The notes under the pieces: generated by a model | What the model saw: the letters and a program-made list of their open reading frames with translations, nothing else | Told to the model about the DNA's origin: nothing | Database searches by the model: none | Source of the DNA: Casuarius casuarius | Taxonomy: Eukaryota > Chordata > Aves > Casuariiformes > Casuariidae | Reading direction: 5' to 3' | Assembly (NCBI GenBank): GCA_003342895.1 | Contig: PTFA01000081.1 | Span: 1,949,463 to 2,013,462, forward strand | DNA: 64,000 nucleotides | Shown here: positions 1 to 12,775 of the stretch, piece by piece | How positions within the stretch are numbered: position 1 is the first letter of the stretch | Layout of the letters: each line of letters begins with the position of its first letter | Made by a program: the position numbers and the translations under genes

Positions 1-3000
1 GCTTTTCTATCTTCCAACAATGGCTTCAAGTATTTCCTTCACCTTTCCACACCTTCCCTGGATATGTGGGATATGAAAAACATCCGCACTAAACTAACAG
101 GCTCTCAAACCAGTATCTTGAGTCTTAATGGACGAGTCCCCCCCTTTACACAGAGAGAGAGCTTTCCTTTCAAAACTCAGCATTTCCTTAGGTTGTTATT
201 ACAATTCTGACTTTTTTTGAAAGTATTAGAGGCCCCCAGAATCTCAAATTATTTGTGGATCTACAGCTAAAGCATTTAAAGTTCACACATACTATGAAAG
301 GGGGATTTCCTCAACTCTTGTAATAACTGTAGTTATTAATAGATGGCCTGAATTTTGCATTCAGATGCTCAGATTGGTCAAATTGGAAAGACATGCATTT
401 CTATTTTTAGAGCCACAATCAATACTTGAAGCTGAGATCAGAATGTCTTTTCAAGGTATTTTTGTTTAAAAATACTGGTCTTGAGCCCCTCATTTCCTAC
501 TCAGCTTAGCCTGACACCAGATGAAACCTTGAGAAAAGGCCAGACTTTTAGAAATAAGATCGTCTGTTACCTACCCAGTATTTGCCTCTCCGTAGGACAT
601 CCTGCTAGACTGATGCCTTGACTCTGTTTGCCAAATAGTAAATACTTAAGATCTATAATGTCTGATCTCTCTGTGTTCCCTAGGAACTACTTCAGCATTA
701 ACAACTTAAGGAATTGATTTGCGTTCCCTCCTTCATTTCAGTACAGAAAACAAGTAAGAAAAATTCTTGTAGTTTGTCAGAAACCTTTGACTTTATCACC
801 AGCACATATATTCTAGTGATTTGCAAGTCTTCCTTCCTTACAAGAAATCTGACTTCATAGTTCAGCACAGTTTGATGCAGAGATGGTTGGCATCTTTACA
901 GTGATTAGATAAGCAATGTTTTCATGCAATGTGACAGTAGCTGCTGTGCACATAGCAGAGTAAAGTAATTGACTCCCCTGATTTATTACAAATGCTATCA
1001 ACACAGAATTCACAGTAAGACTTTCATTATATTATGTTTTCTATACAAACATCTCCATGGGTTTTGCTGATCCATTTTACATCCAAAAAAATGTAACAGC
1101 AGGGATGCATAAAATATAAATATGTCTGAGTCTGTATTTTGACTATTTCTAAAAAATATATTTTAAGCAATTAAAAGGATAAATTGAATAGGAAAGGAAG
1201 CTACTTTAAGTCCAATGTTTCATGCTCAAACAGGATCTCTCTCTTCTTCAAATTGTCTTTCCATCTACCTAGATTCCTCCTCCCCTTCCAGCCCCCCCAG
1301 AAATGAACTACAGACAGTTCAGGGGGAGATAAGATTTATGTGTCTTAAACTCTACAAAGACTTATTATATACTGCAGACAAAAGTTAGGCAGTTCCTGCC
1401 AAAAACCCAGTCTATACATCCCTGGCTACAGACTGAGTTGGTGCCATAACCTGCAGTTTGGAATGTGTTTAAAATCAAGCATTACCCAAGGTACAGATCA
1501 GGTGCTTTCAACCACCCAAGAAACATCTGCACTGAGTGTAACCATACTGATGTTACTGGCTTTACAGAACTAAAATAGAATGGAAAGATTTTGTATCATC
1601 TTGTTTGTGAAACGTGACCCGTCTGTAATACCCAACACTCCACAGAGCCTTTCTGAGAAATGGACCGCTCCGCTGCTAAGAAGTATCTTCCATTCAGAAA
1701 GCTTTGATTTGTGTCTCTCTCTCATACGAGATCAGATTCAAAGCTGGGCTTTCAAAAGACAGGAAGCTGTGGGCCACACACAAAACTCGTCAATATACTT
1801 ACATACCTGTCAGTTTGTTAGATGTGGATAAAAACTGAATACCTGTGGATGCACAAGGCTAGTTAGGGTATTTACATGCTCAGACTTGATACAGTCCTGC
1901 ACTCATACTTGGGCTTCAAGGTGTGAAGATTCAGTCCTCAAAGAGACAATACTTCTGCCCTAACTGTGAAAAACTTTATGCAGTGTTTGAGTTAGATTTT
2001 CACATATCACTCCTTTGGCCAGCTAGGCGCGACACATTCATTAACTGCAGTTTCAAACAAGAGAAGATGAAAAGTTGTATCACTAAATATTTTTTCCAAT
2101 TCTGCAATTCTTTCAGCAACTACAAGCAAACAGTAGCACTCTTATGCATCAGGAAGAGTCTGTGGGCCAGAAAGATCCTACTGGCTGGAAACCAAGATAA
2201 CTCCCATAGAGATTTAAAAAAAAGTAAATTGACTGTATTCTAAAATCTTACAGACATTTTTTGGCAAAAAAGTACATATACATAAAAAGCAGATTTGGAG
2301 TCTGCATCTGAAAAAAGATCTTGCAAATGTTTACTTTTCAAAACAGCTATTTATTCTAATCCTCCCTTGCATCTCCTGTATGTCAACAGTAATTTAAAAT
2401 ATTTTTATCAAGTTAATGTTTTAAAATACTTATAGCAGGTCATACATATCCCTGTGGATGCTGATATGATGGCCTGGTAGAAAAGGAAGGTTTCTGCAGT
2501 CCACATAGACTCTACCTTTAGGAAGAAGTCCTAGGAAAACTTAAAGTCTTGTTTCTCCTTAATTTGATTTGTGGATCTATTTTCTTACACACCTGAATAA
2601 AATACAAAAATGATCATTAGGTAAGTACTAAGTGGAATCATCAGGAAGTAGAAGTCCAACAAAATACTGGTCCGTGTATCCTTCTCTTTGTAGTATTACC
2701 ATGTTTTCTATGGAATAAATCATCATATACTGTACTATATAGTGAGAGGCAGGAGAGGAACAAACATGCAGTGGGTCAGACCAGAAGGTTTCTTTACATT
2801 CCGGGGACAAGGACTAAGCTGTTAATCAACAACAAAACTCCATCAGTGGATCAGAAAGGTCCTCCTTGTGGTAGGTCAATGAAGCTCACTCTGGCACTGT
2901 ATAATGTCTGTTTACACAGCAGGTCTGGTTTAAGATTGTCAGGGTTTTTTTTTTTTTTTTTTTTTTAATACTTTCATACAATCTTCATGAATGGTCACTG

Positions 3001-4529
3001 TTGTGCTCACTCAGCTCTCCAGAAATGGGAGTCGCAACAAGAGATCTTATTACTCGTTGTCCAAAACAAAACCAAACACCCTTTTCTGTAGTGGAAGTAA
3101 CTGTAGGCTGCCTAATCTCCCTAGCTCCACAGGTGTCTGCCGGTGTGATCTTAAGCACATGTAATTTGGGCTAGAGGCTCAGCAGCCAAATCTTTCTGCG
3201 AAAACGGAATCTATAGTGACTGCCAAACTCTTCAGCAATTCTGTGGGTAGTACATTATGGATATGTCCAGCAATGCAGGTCTAACCTACTTGCAGATAAG
3301 CAGCTCTCGTATCACTGCTTCATTTAGGCCTAGGTCCAGTGACAAAATGTCCTGCTAAAAAAATGACATTTGATCCTGCTTTCCCCCAGCTGAGAGTGAA
3401 ATACTGTCTTGCAAAGAAGTAGCTATTGCCACCGTTTTAATGATGACGAAACTATCTTTGAACCCACAAGCTAATCCCTGACTTGAATGAAGTTAGCTAA
3501 TCTGTCTGTCATGTCACCTGTGTTCAGAGAGGAGGTTTGTCCTTATTAGGCTGTAATGTTGAATCAGATACTCACAGGAAACAGTTTCCTATCCCAACAA
3601 TCAAAATTAGTTCATACGCATAAGTGGTGCTCTCACACTGGGAACTGTTACAGGGCTTATGCTCAGAAACAGCTATTACAGGATACTGTTTCCTACTATT
3701 AAATGCATTTAAGATGGCAGGAAGGACAGTGACTTGCATTGATCCTCTTTTTGCAGGCCAATACAACTATTTCTTTACTCTCACTAAACCAAAGCCTTTC
3801 AAGAAGCAGAGCAGGCAGGGCCTCTGTGAACTCCCTCCCAAAGTTTAAGACCTGCTGAAGAACCCTAGCCCTGGCCACTGTCCTTAGCCTAGCGCAACAC
3901 GGCCAAAGTAACACTTCTGCCAGTGCACTTCAGTACTGACTCAGCCACAGAGGCCTTTGCTATTCCCGTCCTGACTCCCACTGAAGAGAACCGCTCATAT
4001 TACGTCAGATTTCAAGGCACGTGCCACCTTCAATGTACTCTAGAGCCATCAGTGCATCCGCACAAACAGCCCAGCAAGATACCAGGGTAACTATGATTTT
4101 CTGCCCTTTACAGGTGAGGGACTGGAAGCAAGGAGACCAAGAAAACCAGTCCAGGACAGTTTGCAGGACTGTGTCCAGAATAACCTCTCCCTCAGGTTTA
4201 CAGTCCTTTCCAGATGTCTCTCCTTGTCTTATGCCTCAGAATGTTTTATGGGTTTTTTGAGAAATGACAAGAGAATTTTGTTCTTAAGGAAGATCATCTT
4301 CATTCAAACTTGCATAAAATTGGAACGGTGCTGCTAGGGACCAGGGTAGGGATGGGAGCAGCTGCTCCAAACATTCATGTAATCAAGATGTCCAAATGCA
4401 AATGTGCAATTGTAGTGGTTGCCATTTCTGCTTGCTAATTTTTTCCCTGTTACTGCATACATAACTCAGCCTGCTTGACAGGCATATGTATATGACAGTT
4501 TTGTATTTGCCAGAACACTTATATCTCCA
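1..4529. other. Gene-free, AT-rich stretch
   Basis: Only a 22-base T run (2945-2966) stands out. Short ORFs at 1580-1831, 1923-2243 and 3572-3914 have no recognisable product. Confidence 0.7.
2945..2966. repeat. Poly(T) run of 22
   Basis: Simple homopolymer. Flanks show no recognisable retrotransposon body on the minus strand. Confidence 0.95.
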
Positions 4530-4778
4530 TCACCAAGCATCTCCAGGGCCGTACTGAGATGCAGTACCCTTTGTCTAGATAGCACATACAAGGCTCATAG
4601 ACAGTTCCTCTCCAAGGAGTTTAAGAAAGAAATGGGCAAGGGGAGGGAGAAGAAAGAGGAGAACTGAGGCACAGAAAGTTCAAGTAGCATGTTCACAGCT
4701 GTACAGCAAGCCTGTACAGAGCTGGGAATTAAAGCCAGACCTCCCAAGGCCTAGTTCAGTGTACTAACTGCTAGCCCC
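4530..4778 (+). repeat. MIR-like (CORE) SINE, near full length
   Basis: Two diagnostic parts occur in the right order: the 5' phrase AGACAGTTCCTCTCCAAGG (compare gacagtccctgccc...ggagct in MIR-type SINEs) and the 3' phrase GAACTGAGGCACAGAAAGTT followed by CAGCAAG...GGAATTAAAGCCAGACC...AGTGTACTAACTGCTAG. The match is to the well-known MIR consensus as I recall it; left boundary approximate. Confidence 0.85.
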
Positions 4779-7700
4779 TCCTTCCTGAAAAGCCTACTCC
4801 CACTTTCAATTGCACAGAAAATTGAAACATTGAACCAAATACTTGGCACCAAGCATCAATACTGATGGACTGCTTAATTTCCTGATACCTCAGATCATCA
4901 CTACACACATCATGGTCTCTTGCGCCACAATATATACAGTATATAGTCTATTTTCACAAAGCCACAAGTAATTGTTGCTTCATCTGTTAAAGAGTATTTT
5001 GGCAGGATAGAGGTTTTTTATTTTGTTTTTGTTTGGAAATCCTGCCAAGAAACCCTCTTTGGTGGATAGTAAGTAACACATTTAGGGACTTGTTACATTA
5101 CAAGTTAAAAGGAAAACTTGATTAAAAATTACATTCAACAGAGTGGAGTTGGCTGAAGAATCGGAGCATCAAAGAATGGGAATCTTTCCCAGTAAGGCCA
5201 AAGTTACTGCCCAGAGTCCATGGCAAACAATGAAAGTATTCATCAGGAGTAGTGCACCTTCTCTGCTGAATATTTGCAAGAGCACAGAAAAGCAAAACTG
5301 CCCCCGATATTGATAGGTTAGGTCTATCTTAGAAAAAATATAGTCTAGAGTCAGTCACAATGTCCACAATGTATTCCAAAATTCAACTGTGCTTCACAAG
5401 ATCAGTCAGATCATGTTTCCTAAACAACTTAAGAGTTAGCTCACGGGGCTTCCAAAAAAGCTCTTTAAGGAGAGGTGAACCCATGAGAGCTATACATATA
5501 CTCATGTATATAAAAAGGAAATACTACAGCACTACTTCACTGCGGGAATAGTAGATAGCTGCTGCTCACAATTTAGCTACTGACTAGAGGATCTACAGGT
5601 CACCTAAATCTCTTGAGAAGGTCTTCTATGTTGTTGATGTCTTTCACTGGGTAATAACAATGAAATGGTTCATATCTGAGTACATATAAGATAACCTTGG
5701 ATGGGAAGATTCCCTTGGCTTAAAATAGAATCCAAACCAGCTGCAGGTAACATCAGCAGCCACCAGCTTTGAGTTATGACAGCTCATTCATCTCAGTAAT
5801 CTAGCTAACTCCTTTCACATGGTAGTTTATCCACAGATGCTAAAGATACTTCTCAATGAGGGTGAACTCAGTAGTGGAAGGGAAGAAGGACAACGACCAT
5901 TTTCTGGTTTTACAAGAACGCAAAACACTTCTGTGACTACTCCTCCAGGGGTGTTACCTGTGGGCTGGAAAGCCATTTGCTTCTCAGTCATCATAAGAAG
6001 TAAGCCTATCTCAGAGACAAGCCTGAATTCAAAGAGGAATCAGTTGGCGAAATACGATGGTCTCTTCCTACCTGGAGACGTCTGTGAAAGGAACCAGGTA
6101 GACTAGTTCCCTGCATCATACAAAGCCAATGTTGCTGTTGGGAGCCTCAGCAAAGGCTCAGAGAATGGGAAATTCATGGGAAGAAACCTGCCCTCCTGCT
6201 TCTATGGCTGAAAGCAAATGCTCAGAGTCTACACAAAAAGGCAGGAGGTGATTGTGTTGACCTGTCAGACCACTGAATGGACATAAGGAAGACTGAACCG
6301 CAATGCTGCCATCACCACACTGCTTTGTGCATTACAGTCATGTCTCAGCTTTGCTTATCTGTCCATGTGGTCAGATCACCACAGCTTAACAGTTGAGCCA
6401 CTCTGTCTGTTCATGGGGTAAGCATTTTTAGCCTGAAGCAGGTGTGAGATCATTCGTCTCAAATAGTTTGTCTCACCATGGAAAAAGTAAGTTACATTGC
6501 CTCCCATTTGCCACAGGCCAAGAGCACAGTGGGGGACAGTCATCACTGTGTAGCTGACACATGACAATTTTTATTTTGCAGAAATGAACAACAGTTGTAA
6601 CAGCAGCAGGCTTTCATTGTCTTCTGTCCTTGCCACAAAAAATAAACCTGTTTCTCCATTAAGCTTGGCAACATTCCTTCATTAAACAGAGATGTCTCCG
6701 GCCAGATAAAATCACAATTTTAAACAGCGGTAAAAATTTAACATTTTAAGTGACCGAAAAATATTAAACTTATCAAAAATCTCAAGCCAACACAAAGAAA
6801 AGAAAACAAAAAACAAAGAGCATGAGCTGCTCCCAATGGCTCAGCTCAATGAAAACAGTGTTTTTAGTATGTGAACACCTCTCCAGTGAAAGTTGAGAAC
6901 TAGTTTTGCACAACTCTCCTCTAAATGAAAGAAAATGCAGCTCTTAAACATGTAACACCTGAAAAGCCACTGGGCTAGCCCCAGCTCTCCACTTTTTTTT
7001 TTTTTTTTGGCACTATGCTGAGTTTATTGAGATTGAACTATTTTCTTTGCCCAGACTGCATGCTGCAAACATTGGTGCTACAGCAGGGACGTATATGACT
7101 TTAATAAAACTAGAAGCAGCTAATGGTTAACAATAAAAAATAATATTTTTCCTTCAAGCAATTAAATTGTAATATAGGGCTCTCTAATTCCTTCCTGTCT
7201 GGTCCCATGGGCCTAAGAATAAGGCAACATGAGAAATAAATAATGTGTTGCTGTTGCACTGTTTCAACGAAATCTTAAAGTCTCTACAGGAAAAATAATG
7301 TTTCCCTCATTAATTCTGAAATCTCTTTTATGGTTTCATATATCAAGTTACCTTTTTGCTAACTTTTTATTTATATGCTGGTTAACTGCATTATGGTTCC
7401 AATTCAGCATTGTTTTAATGAGTAATTCAGCTTTGATAAGTCTATGGCACATCACAGACAAATTCATGTTACATTTAACCTAGCAAATACTCCAAAATAA
7501 GTAAGTACCCAACATTCAAAGGTGCTGCAATATTTTGTAACCGCACTTTAACATTAGTTTGCTTTTATTCCCTTCCAAACCCATGTAACTTCCTAGCTCA
7601 CTTTAACAAAGAAGTTCTAGCAGCAGACAAGAAAGGGATTATGTTAGGAGGAAGGGAGGGTTCAGTAAGCATTTAGACATGAGTATTAAAATATCAGAGT

Positions 7701-7804
7701 CAGATTTCTAAATCAGATCCTCTATAACCTATGTGGAAAGCAAGAAACAACCTCAAAACANCAACTTTGACACAATCTAGGATTCCACTTCACCTGCTGC
7801 TAGA
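4779..7804. other. Gene-free stretch with T run
   Basis: AT-rich with a 16-base T run at 6993-7008. The segment 6650-6790 looks unusually ordered, with GATA-like and AT-rich motifs, and may be a conserved element. No repeat family recognised. Confidence 0.6.
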
Positions 7805-7930
7805 GAAGTTTTAGAGGGCCTGGTCAAGATCAGTCTTCCAGTGCTGGGTGCTGTATAAACAGATGCGGCCCTTCCCTAAATGTGTTACACAATCTGGCTG
7901 GTGGTTATATACATGTATCAGAAGCCTCTA
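7805..7930 (+). repeat. MIR-like SINE, 5' part
   Basis: Contains CAGTGCTGGGTGCTGTATAA then ACAGATGCGGCCCTTCCCT, the typical 5' body of MIR/CORE SINEs in sauropsids (gtgctaggtgctgtacaaac...gacggtccctgccc). The 3' half is not recognisable. Confidence 0.7.
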
Positions 7931-9354
7931 AGAGCAAAACAGAAACTTCTCAAGTCTCTTACAAGCATGTGCAGGATTGCACTTAAATAGAAGAGCTAGA
8001 TATCGTACAGAGAGCAAAAAGGAAACCCAAAAACACACAGCAGAAATACAACCATCACATCAAGTCGTCTTGCACAGGGATTTGAGACNAGACAAGGAGC
8101 CTGTGCCTTGAGGTGATTTCAAAGTGAGAGTAAGAGGATAAGGCAGAAGAAGGCTTTAAGGTGTCTGCTGGAATAAATGGTAGATGAGAAGCACTCAAAT
8201 TTAATCAGGTATTTCTTAAAGAACTGTAAGACATAGCTCAAAAACCAGTCTCTGGTTGAACCCCAGGACATCACCTACTCCAGGAGTTCTGCTTTCACCA
8301 CACTGCTTCTCCAGGCCTCTTCTACCTGCCACTATGCCCTACCCATCCTGAATGTCGGACCTGCGGCTCTTCCTCCTTGGCAGGAAGCATATTTGACCTT
8401 GTTTACTGCCCCCACCAAGGCTGCGCTCAGGAGCAGTGCCCCTCTCACCGCTGCGGATCTCCTACATAACCTAACCTTGAGATTGTTACAGAACCAGCGT
8501 CAGCAAGTTTCACAGAAGCTGCTCAATACACTATTTCAGTTTGAAAAAAATGACAAATTAACCATAAGAAAATAAGTGTTAATTCCTCAACACTGTAAAA
8601 AGACCATCCTAATTCAAAATGGGATGGNGAAAAAAAAGCCCAAGGTCTTGATTCTGTTTCTTTTTTTAACCTGGCATACTACCCTTTCTAGGGTATGTGA
8701 AAACCACTCAGTTATGAAAGTATAAACAGCACTAACAAAAAAAAAAAAAGTTCTGTCTTCCCATTTCAGAGGAACTGCATTAGGATACAGACCCTAGGGC
8801 AGCAACTTAATGAAAATATGAAGATTTTCAGTGTTGGCAGACTTTTAAAGTATGTGCCTGAAACGTGTGTACGTTTCCCAGCTTAGCTTTGCTTCAGANA
8901 GCTCTTCTGTCTGGTAGGACTCCCTAGTACTTTACAATCACACAGGTGCCCTCACACCCACACACAGCATCATCTTCAGTGATGGATGCATGTCCTGGAA
9001 ATACTCATTATTGTAGCTCCAAGCCTTGCATTTTACAAGCTTTGAATAATTCTTAGCATTCAAAAACCTCATTCCAAAGGAGAATAACAGTCTTAAAAAA
9101 AAAAAAAAAAGCCAAATGACAAAAAATAAAAATAAGGAAAGATGTGTAGTGGTTGGCATGAACAGAACTGGGCACCAGAAGTTTCTTTATCCCTGCACAT
9201 AGCTTTGGTAGCACTCAAAGGCTGTTGCATTCAATAGCTTCATCAGTTTCACATTAAGTGAAATCCTAATTCTGATCACTCTTCTAGAAAGTGGAGCTCT
9301 GAGGATTTATGGGTTACAATATTTACTTATACACTGTGCTCTTGGACCACATAT

Positions 9355-9525
9355 TCTCCCCTCAGTCGCTAAGCACTCTATAAAAGCAGATAAGGATCNC
9401 TATCCTCATTCTGCAAGGCACAAAGAAGCTGCTTGACTCACTCAAGATTATAACAATGAGCCAGTGCAGAGTCAGAATCTGGAAGTCAGATCTGACACAC
9501 AGCCACATCACTAGATTTTAACATT
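9355..9525 (+). repeat. MIR-like SINE
   Basis: Contains GCTAAGCACTCTATAAAAGC, then CTATCCTCATTCTGCAAGGC followed by TGACTCACTCAAGATTATAA and GAGTCAGAATCTGGAAGTCA, in the MIR order (tatccccattttacagatgaggaaactgaggc...agtggcagagccaggatt). Strongly diverged. Confidence 0.78.
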
Positions 9526-12223
9526 GTAACCAGAGACAGATGTCATTCAGTTTGGTTATATACAGCACATTTATATAAGATTTTACTGGAATTAGGAGGC
9601 AAAATATATCACCTTTGTTGGCAAAATGAAAATGCTAAATTAAAGATTACATCTTGCAAACACTGCCTGTGAGACATTCCCAGTGATGTCCTTGATCCTC
9701 AGCTGAGACAGGCCGTGGTGCTATCAACTGGCTGCAGTTCTTACATGTGCAGTCAAGCAGCAACATTTGTGTAAACAATTTAGCCCTTTTCCAACATAAG
9801 AATCTTGATCAGATATATCTAAAACACTTCACAGCCAGGTCTAAGTCCAAACTCACTAACAACACACTTCTACAAGTAGACCTTTGAGGTCAACAAGACT
9901 ACTCAAGCACATAAGGACAATGTACTTGAGTACGGGATTGATGTCTCCAGAGATAAAAATCATTGCTTCCCAGAATAATTTCTAGAAATAAGAGTAGCAC
10001 TGGAAATATTTTTAAGTACTTAAAACGTAAGGACTTCTCATATCCACAGAATTATGTCACCATTTATACAGTATCAGGTTCATCAACTCCTTTCCATTTA
10101 AAAATAAAAATAGAACAACATCACTTTTTGTCTTCTCCCTCCCCTTCTCAGTTACAACAGTTTGCTAATGAATGCAGAGANGAGATGAAGNATGTAATGA
10201 AGCTGCTTCTTAAAATGGAATTATTTGCTGCTGCTTTCCAAAACTACTGCTGTTGCTGTAATGTACACTTCAGAGGTCTTTCGCTTCACAAAAAGAGGTT
10301 ATTGTATTTTATTTCATGTACATTTAGTACATATTAATATAGACATAGATACATAGTACAGCGCACACTGATCTGATTGAAGAAAACATTTGTCAGAAAG
10401 GAAAACGTCTTAAAATTTTAGAGCTAAACAGAGGTTTTTTCTGTTTAATGGCTTTTGGTCTGTATTCCTTCTCAAGAAACTGTATTTTTCTGTCATTCTC
10501 TTTAGTCGGAGTTCATACTGGTGTCCCTCTCACCACCAGAACTATATCTGAAAGATGCTCTATGAAACCTCGAGTTATAACCTCAAGGCTTAATCAGCCC
10601 CAGCCTGACTAGTTTAATGAAGAACAATCATATAAGTAGGAAAATGATTTATCTTGGGAGTGTAAGGCAGATAATTTTGTCTAAATTTTTCCAGATGGTT
10701 TCAAAATCTGAAAATTAGCCAAACTCTTTACCAACCTACTGAAAGACTCCTGTCTGATTCATAAAAAGAGCATGTTTTATATACTCCTGACACTCTTTTC
10801 ATTCTTGGCCATCAGCACAGGTACCTAATTAATCAGCATGAGCTGATACATGTTTGTCTTTCTGTTTATGATGGAAGTGGAGATGAAACATAAGCTTCTT
10901 AGAACCTTTGGATTTGATGTGCTTCCCTTCTCTTTAATCCAGGAAGCNCTAAGGGTAGGAAACAAGGTATTACTGCCTCCCAGCAGCACAGCAAGCAGCT
11001 CACAGCACTGTGCTTTGAACCTGCTGGATAATACGGCTGTTTGGCACCACCTAGAAAGCACTAAAAAAGATAGCGGTGTATGTTAGACAGAGACTTTACC
11101 TCAGTGACATCTGGTGCTCAGTTATCCTGTAGTGACAACACTCCTTGCGACTCCCTGCCTCTGCATACCAGCTGGNTTTCCTTGGCATTTGTTCTCCCTC
11201 TTTGTGAGGGCCCAATACCACTGTCATACTCACTCCCCAAGCACAGTATCTCCTAAAGGCCTCCTACCTGCCCATCTAGCTTCCTTCAGCAATGCCCCAG
11301 CACCATCGGTCTGTATCCTCCACAGCAAGGAGATGCAGAAACCCAGACCAGCAGTAAGCAAAAAGAAATCTGCAAAGAAAAAAGCAGCAGGTTGAAGAGG
11401 AACAACTGCTCTGGAATGGGCATGCTGGCAAAGTGTGGCAGAACAGAGTAAAGGAAGTACAGAAGCAGCACAAGCCAGCGAGAACCTTTTCAGCAGGAAG
11501 ACACCTTGAGAGGAAAGTAAAGACTGCATACATTCTTCCCTGACAGCCTGGTATCGACACTTTGACTCCAAGGACAGTTCATTTGTGANATGGGATATCA
11601 TTAACAGCATGACTAGTTTTCCAAGTGAAGCAATACCTGTTGGGGCTGACGAACCTAAGGTTTCCCTCAACTTAAACAGTCTTAGAAAAATCTAAGTCAA
11701 GTGGGCAAAGGGGATTTCTGAATCCAGTTCCTGTCCTATCACTTGCACCACAACATAAAACAACAAATGCATTTTGTTGACAGAACAGGTCAAGCTTAGC
11801 AAAGGAGATTTAGTTTGAACATCAAGGAGAGGGGAGACTATAGCTGTGAAGACACCTGAGTGCTAGAGTAGAAGGCACATGGAATCTCTACCCTTTGTGG
11901 CATGTAAGAACAGGCTTGGCAAAGAAATAATCTGAGGACAGTTGATTCTGGCTGGGGAAAAGAGGATGTCCGTTACCTCTTGAGCACCAGCCAACATCAT
12001 CAGCCATTTTTACTGGTGAGGAAATGTGCTATTTTTCCAGGAGAATTTCACACCCCAACTATGAGGACAGAGTTGTGATGCCCTTAGGGGGACCGTTATT
12101 AAGATAAACCCCATGTGTCTTCTACCTGTTTTTCATATTCAGCATCCAGTTTCCTAATTGAAAATAGCACCTTTCTAAATTGATACCTTTTTCTTGCATA
12201 GATATTATGCTGCTTCTCCTGAT
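9526..12223. other. Gene-free stretch
   Basis: ORFs of 124 codons (9963-10337 plus) and 146 codons (11230-11670 minus) occur but have no family resemblance, no CpG context and no clear splice structure; treated as chance. No repeat recognised. Confidence 0.65.
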
Positions 12224-12265
12224 NNNNNNNNNNNNNNNNNNNNNNNNNNNNNNNNNNNNNNNNNN
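12224..12265. other. Short assembly gap
   Basis: 42 undetermined bases next to a CT/T-rich run (12266-12281), where read-through is often poor. Confidence 0.95.
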
Positions 12266-12669
12266 CCCTCTTTTTTTTTTTTTATTTCTCTGATCTATTA
12301 TTCAACCCATCTTTGAAGCCTTTTTAAATTCTGCTAAATCCTTTAGGAGATGAGAAATGAACACAAATCCCAAGTACAGGCATAATATTAATATAAGAGC
12401 ATTATATTATTTCCAGTGTTATTTTCTGTTCTCTTCTTTATACTCTCTAACATCTGTTGTTTTGGTTTGTGCCGCACACTGGCCATACAGCTGGGGGAGG
12501 AGGGCTGAACTNTCTATGGGGAAAAACATCTGCATTATGAAGGTTCATTCTGATATCTCAGGTAGGTAGGGGTTTTTTAGTGAGTGAACTGGAAAACAGT
12601 ATCAAAATATTCCCAACTCCAATGTAATCCTTGAGCATTGCAAAGATACTTGGTTCCCCAAGGAAGTCT

Positions 12670-12775
12670 TCCTGTAACACTGGGTCCAATTCAGGGCCCC
12701 TGATATCAGTGAGAGACTGCATATTCAATTTAACTTCAACAGGTCTTGGATCAAGCTCAGGGTGGATTTAGACTT
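12670..12775. repeat. Possible ancient sauropsid interspersed repeat
   Basis: Phrases such as GGGTCCAATTCAGGGCCCC and GGATCAAGCTCAGGGT resemble the degenerate 'aatggg...ggatcagggccc' repeats common in bird, crocodile and turtle DNA. Too diverged to classify. Confidence 0.35.

Noticed and set aside
9963..10337. 124-codon plus-strand ORF with a Cys cluster
   Set aside because: The Cys run comes from a TGCTGTTGCTG-like simple sequence; low-complexity and AT-rich, not a zinc finger.
11230..11670. 146-codon minus-strand ORF in the probable GLIS1 intron
   Set aside because: Overlaps other open frames, includes an undetermined base, has no recognised motif and no clear splice structure or CpG context; consistent with chance.
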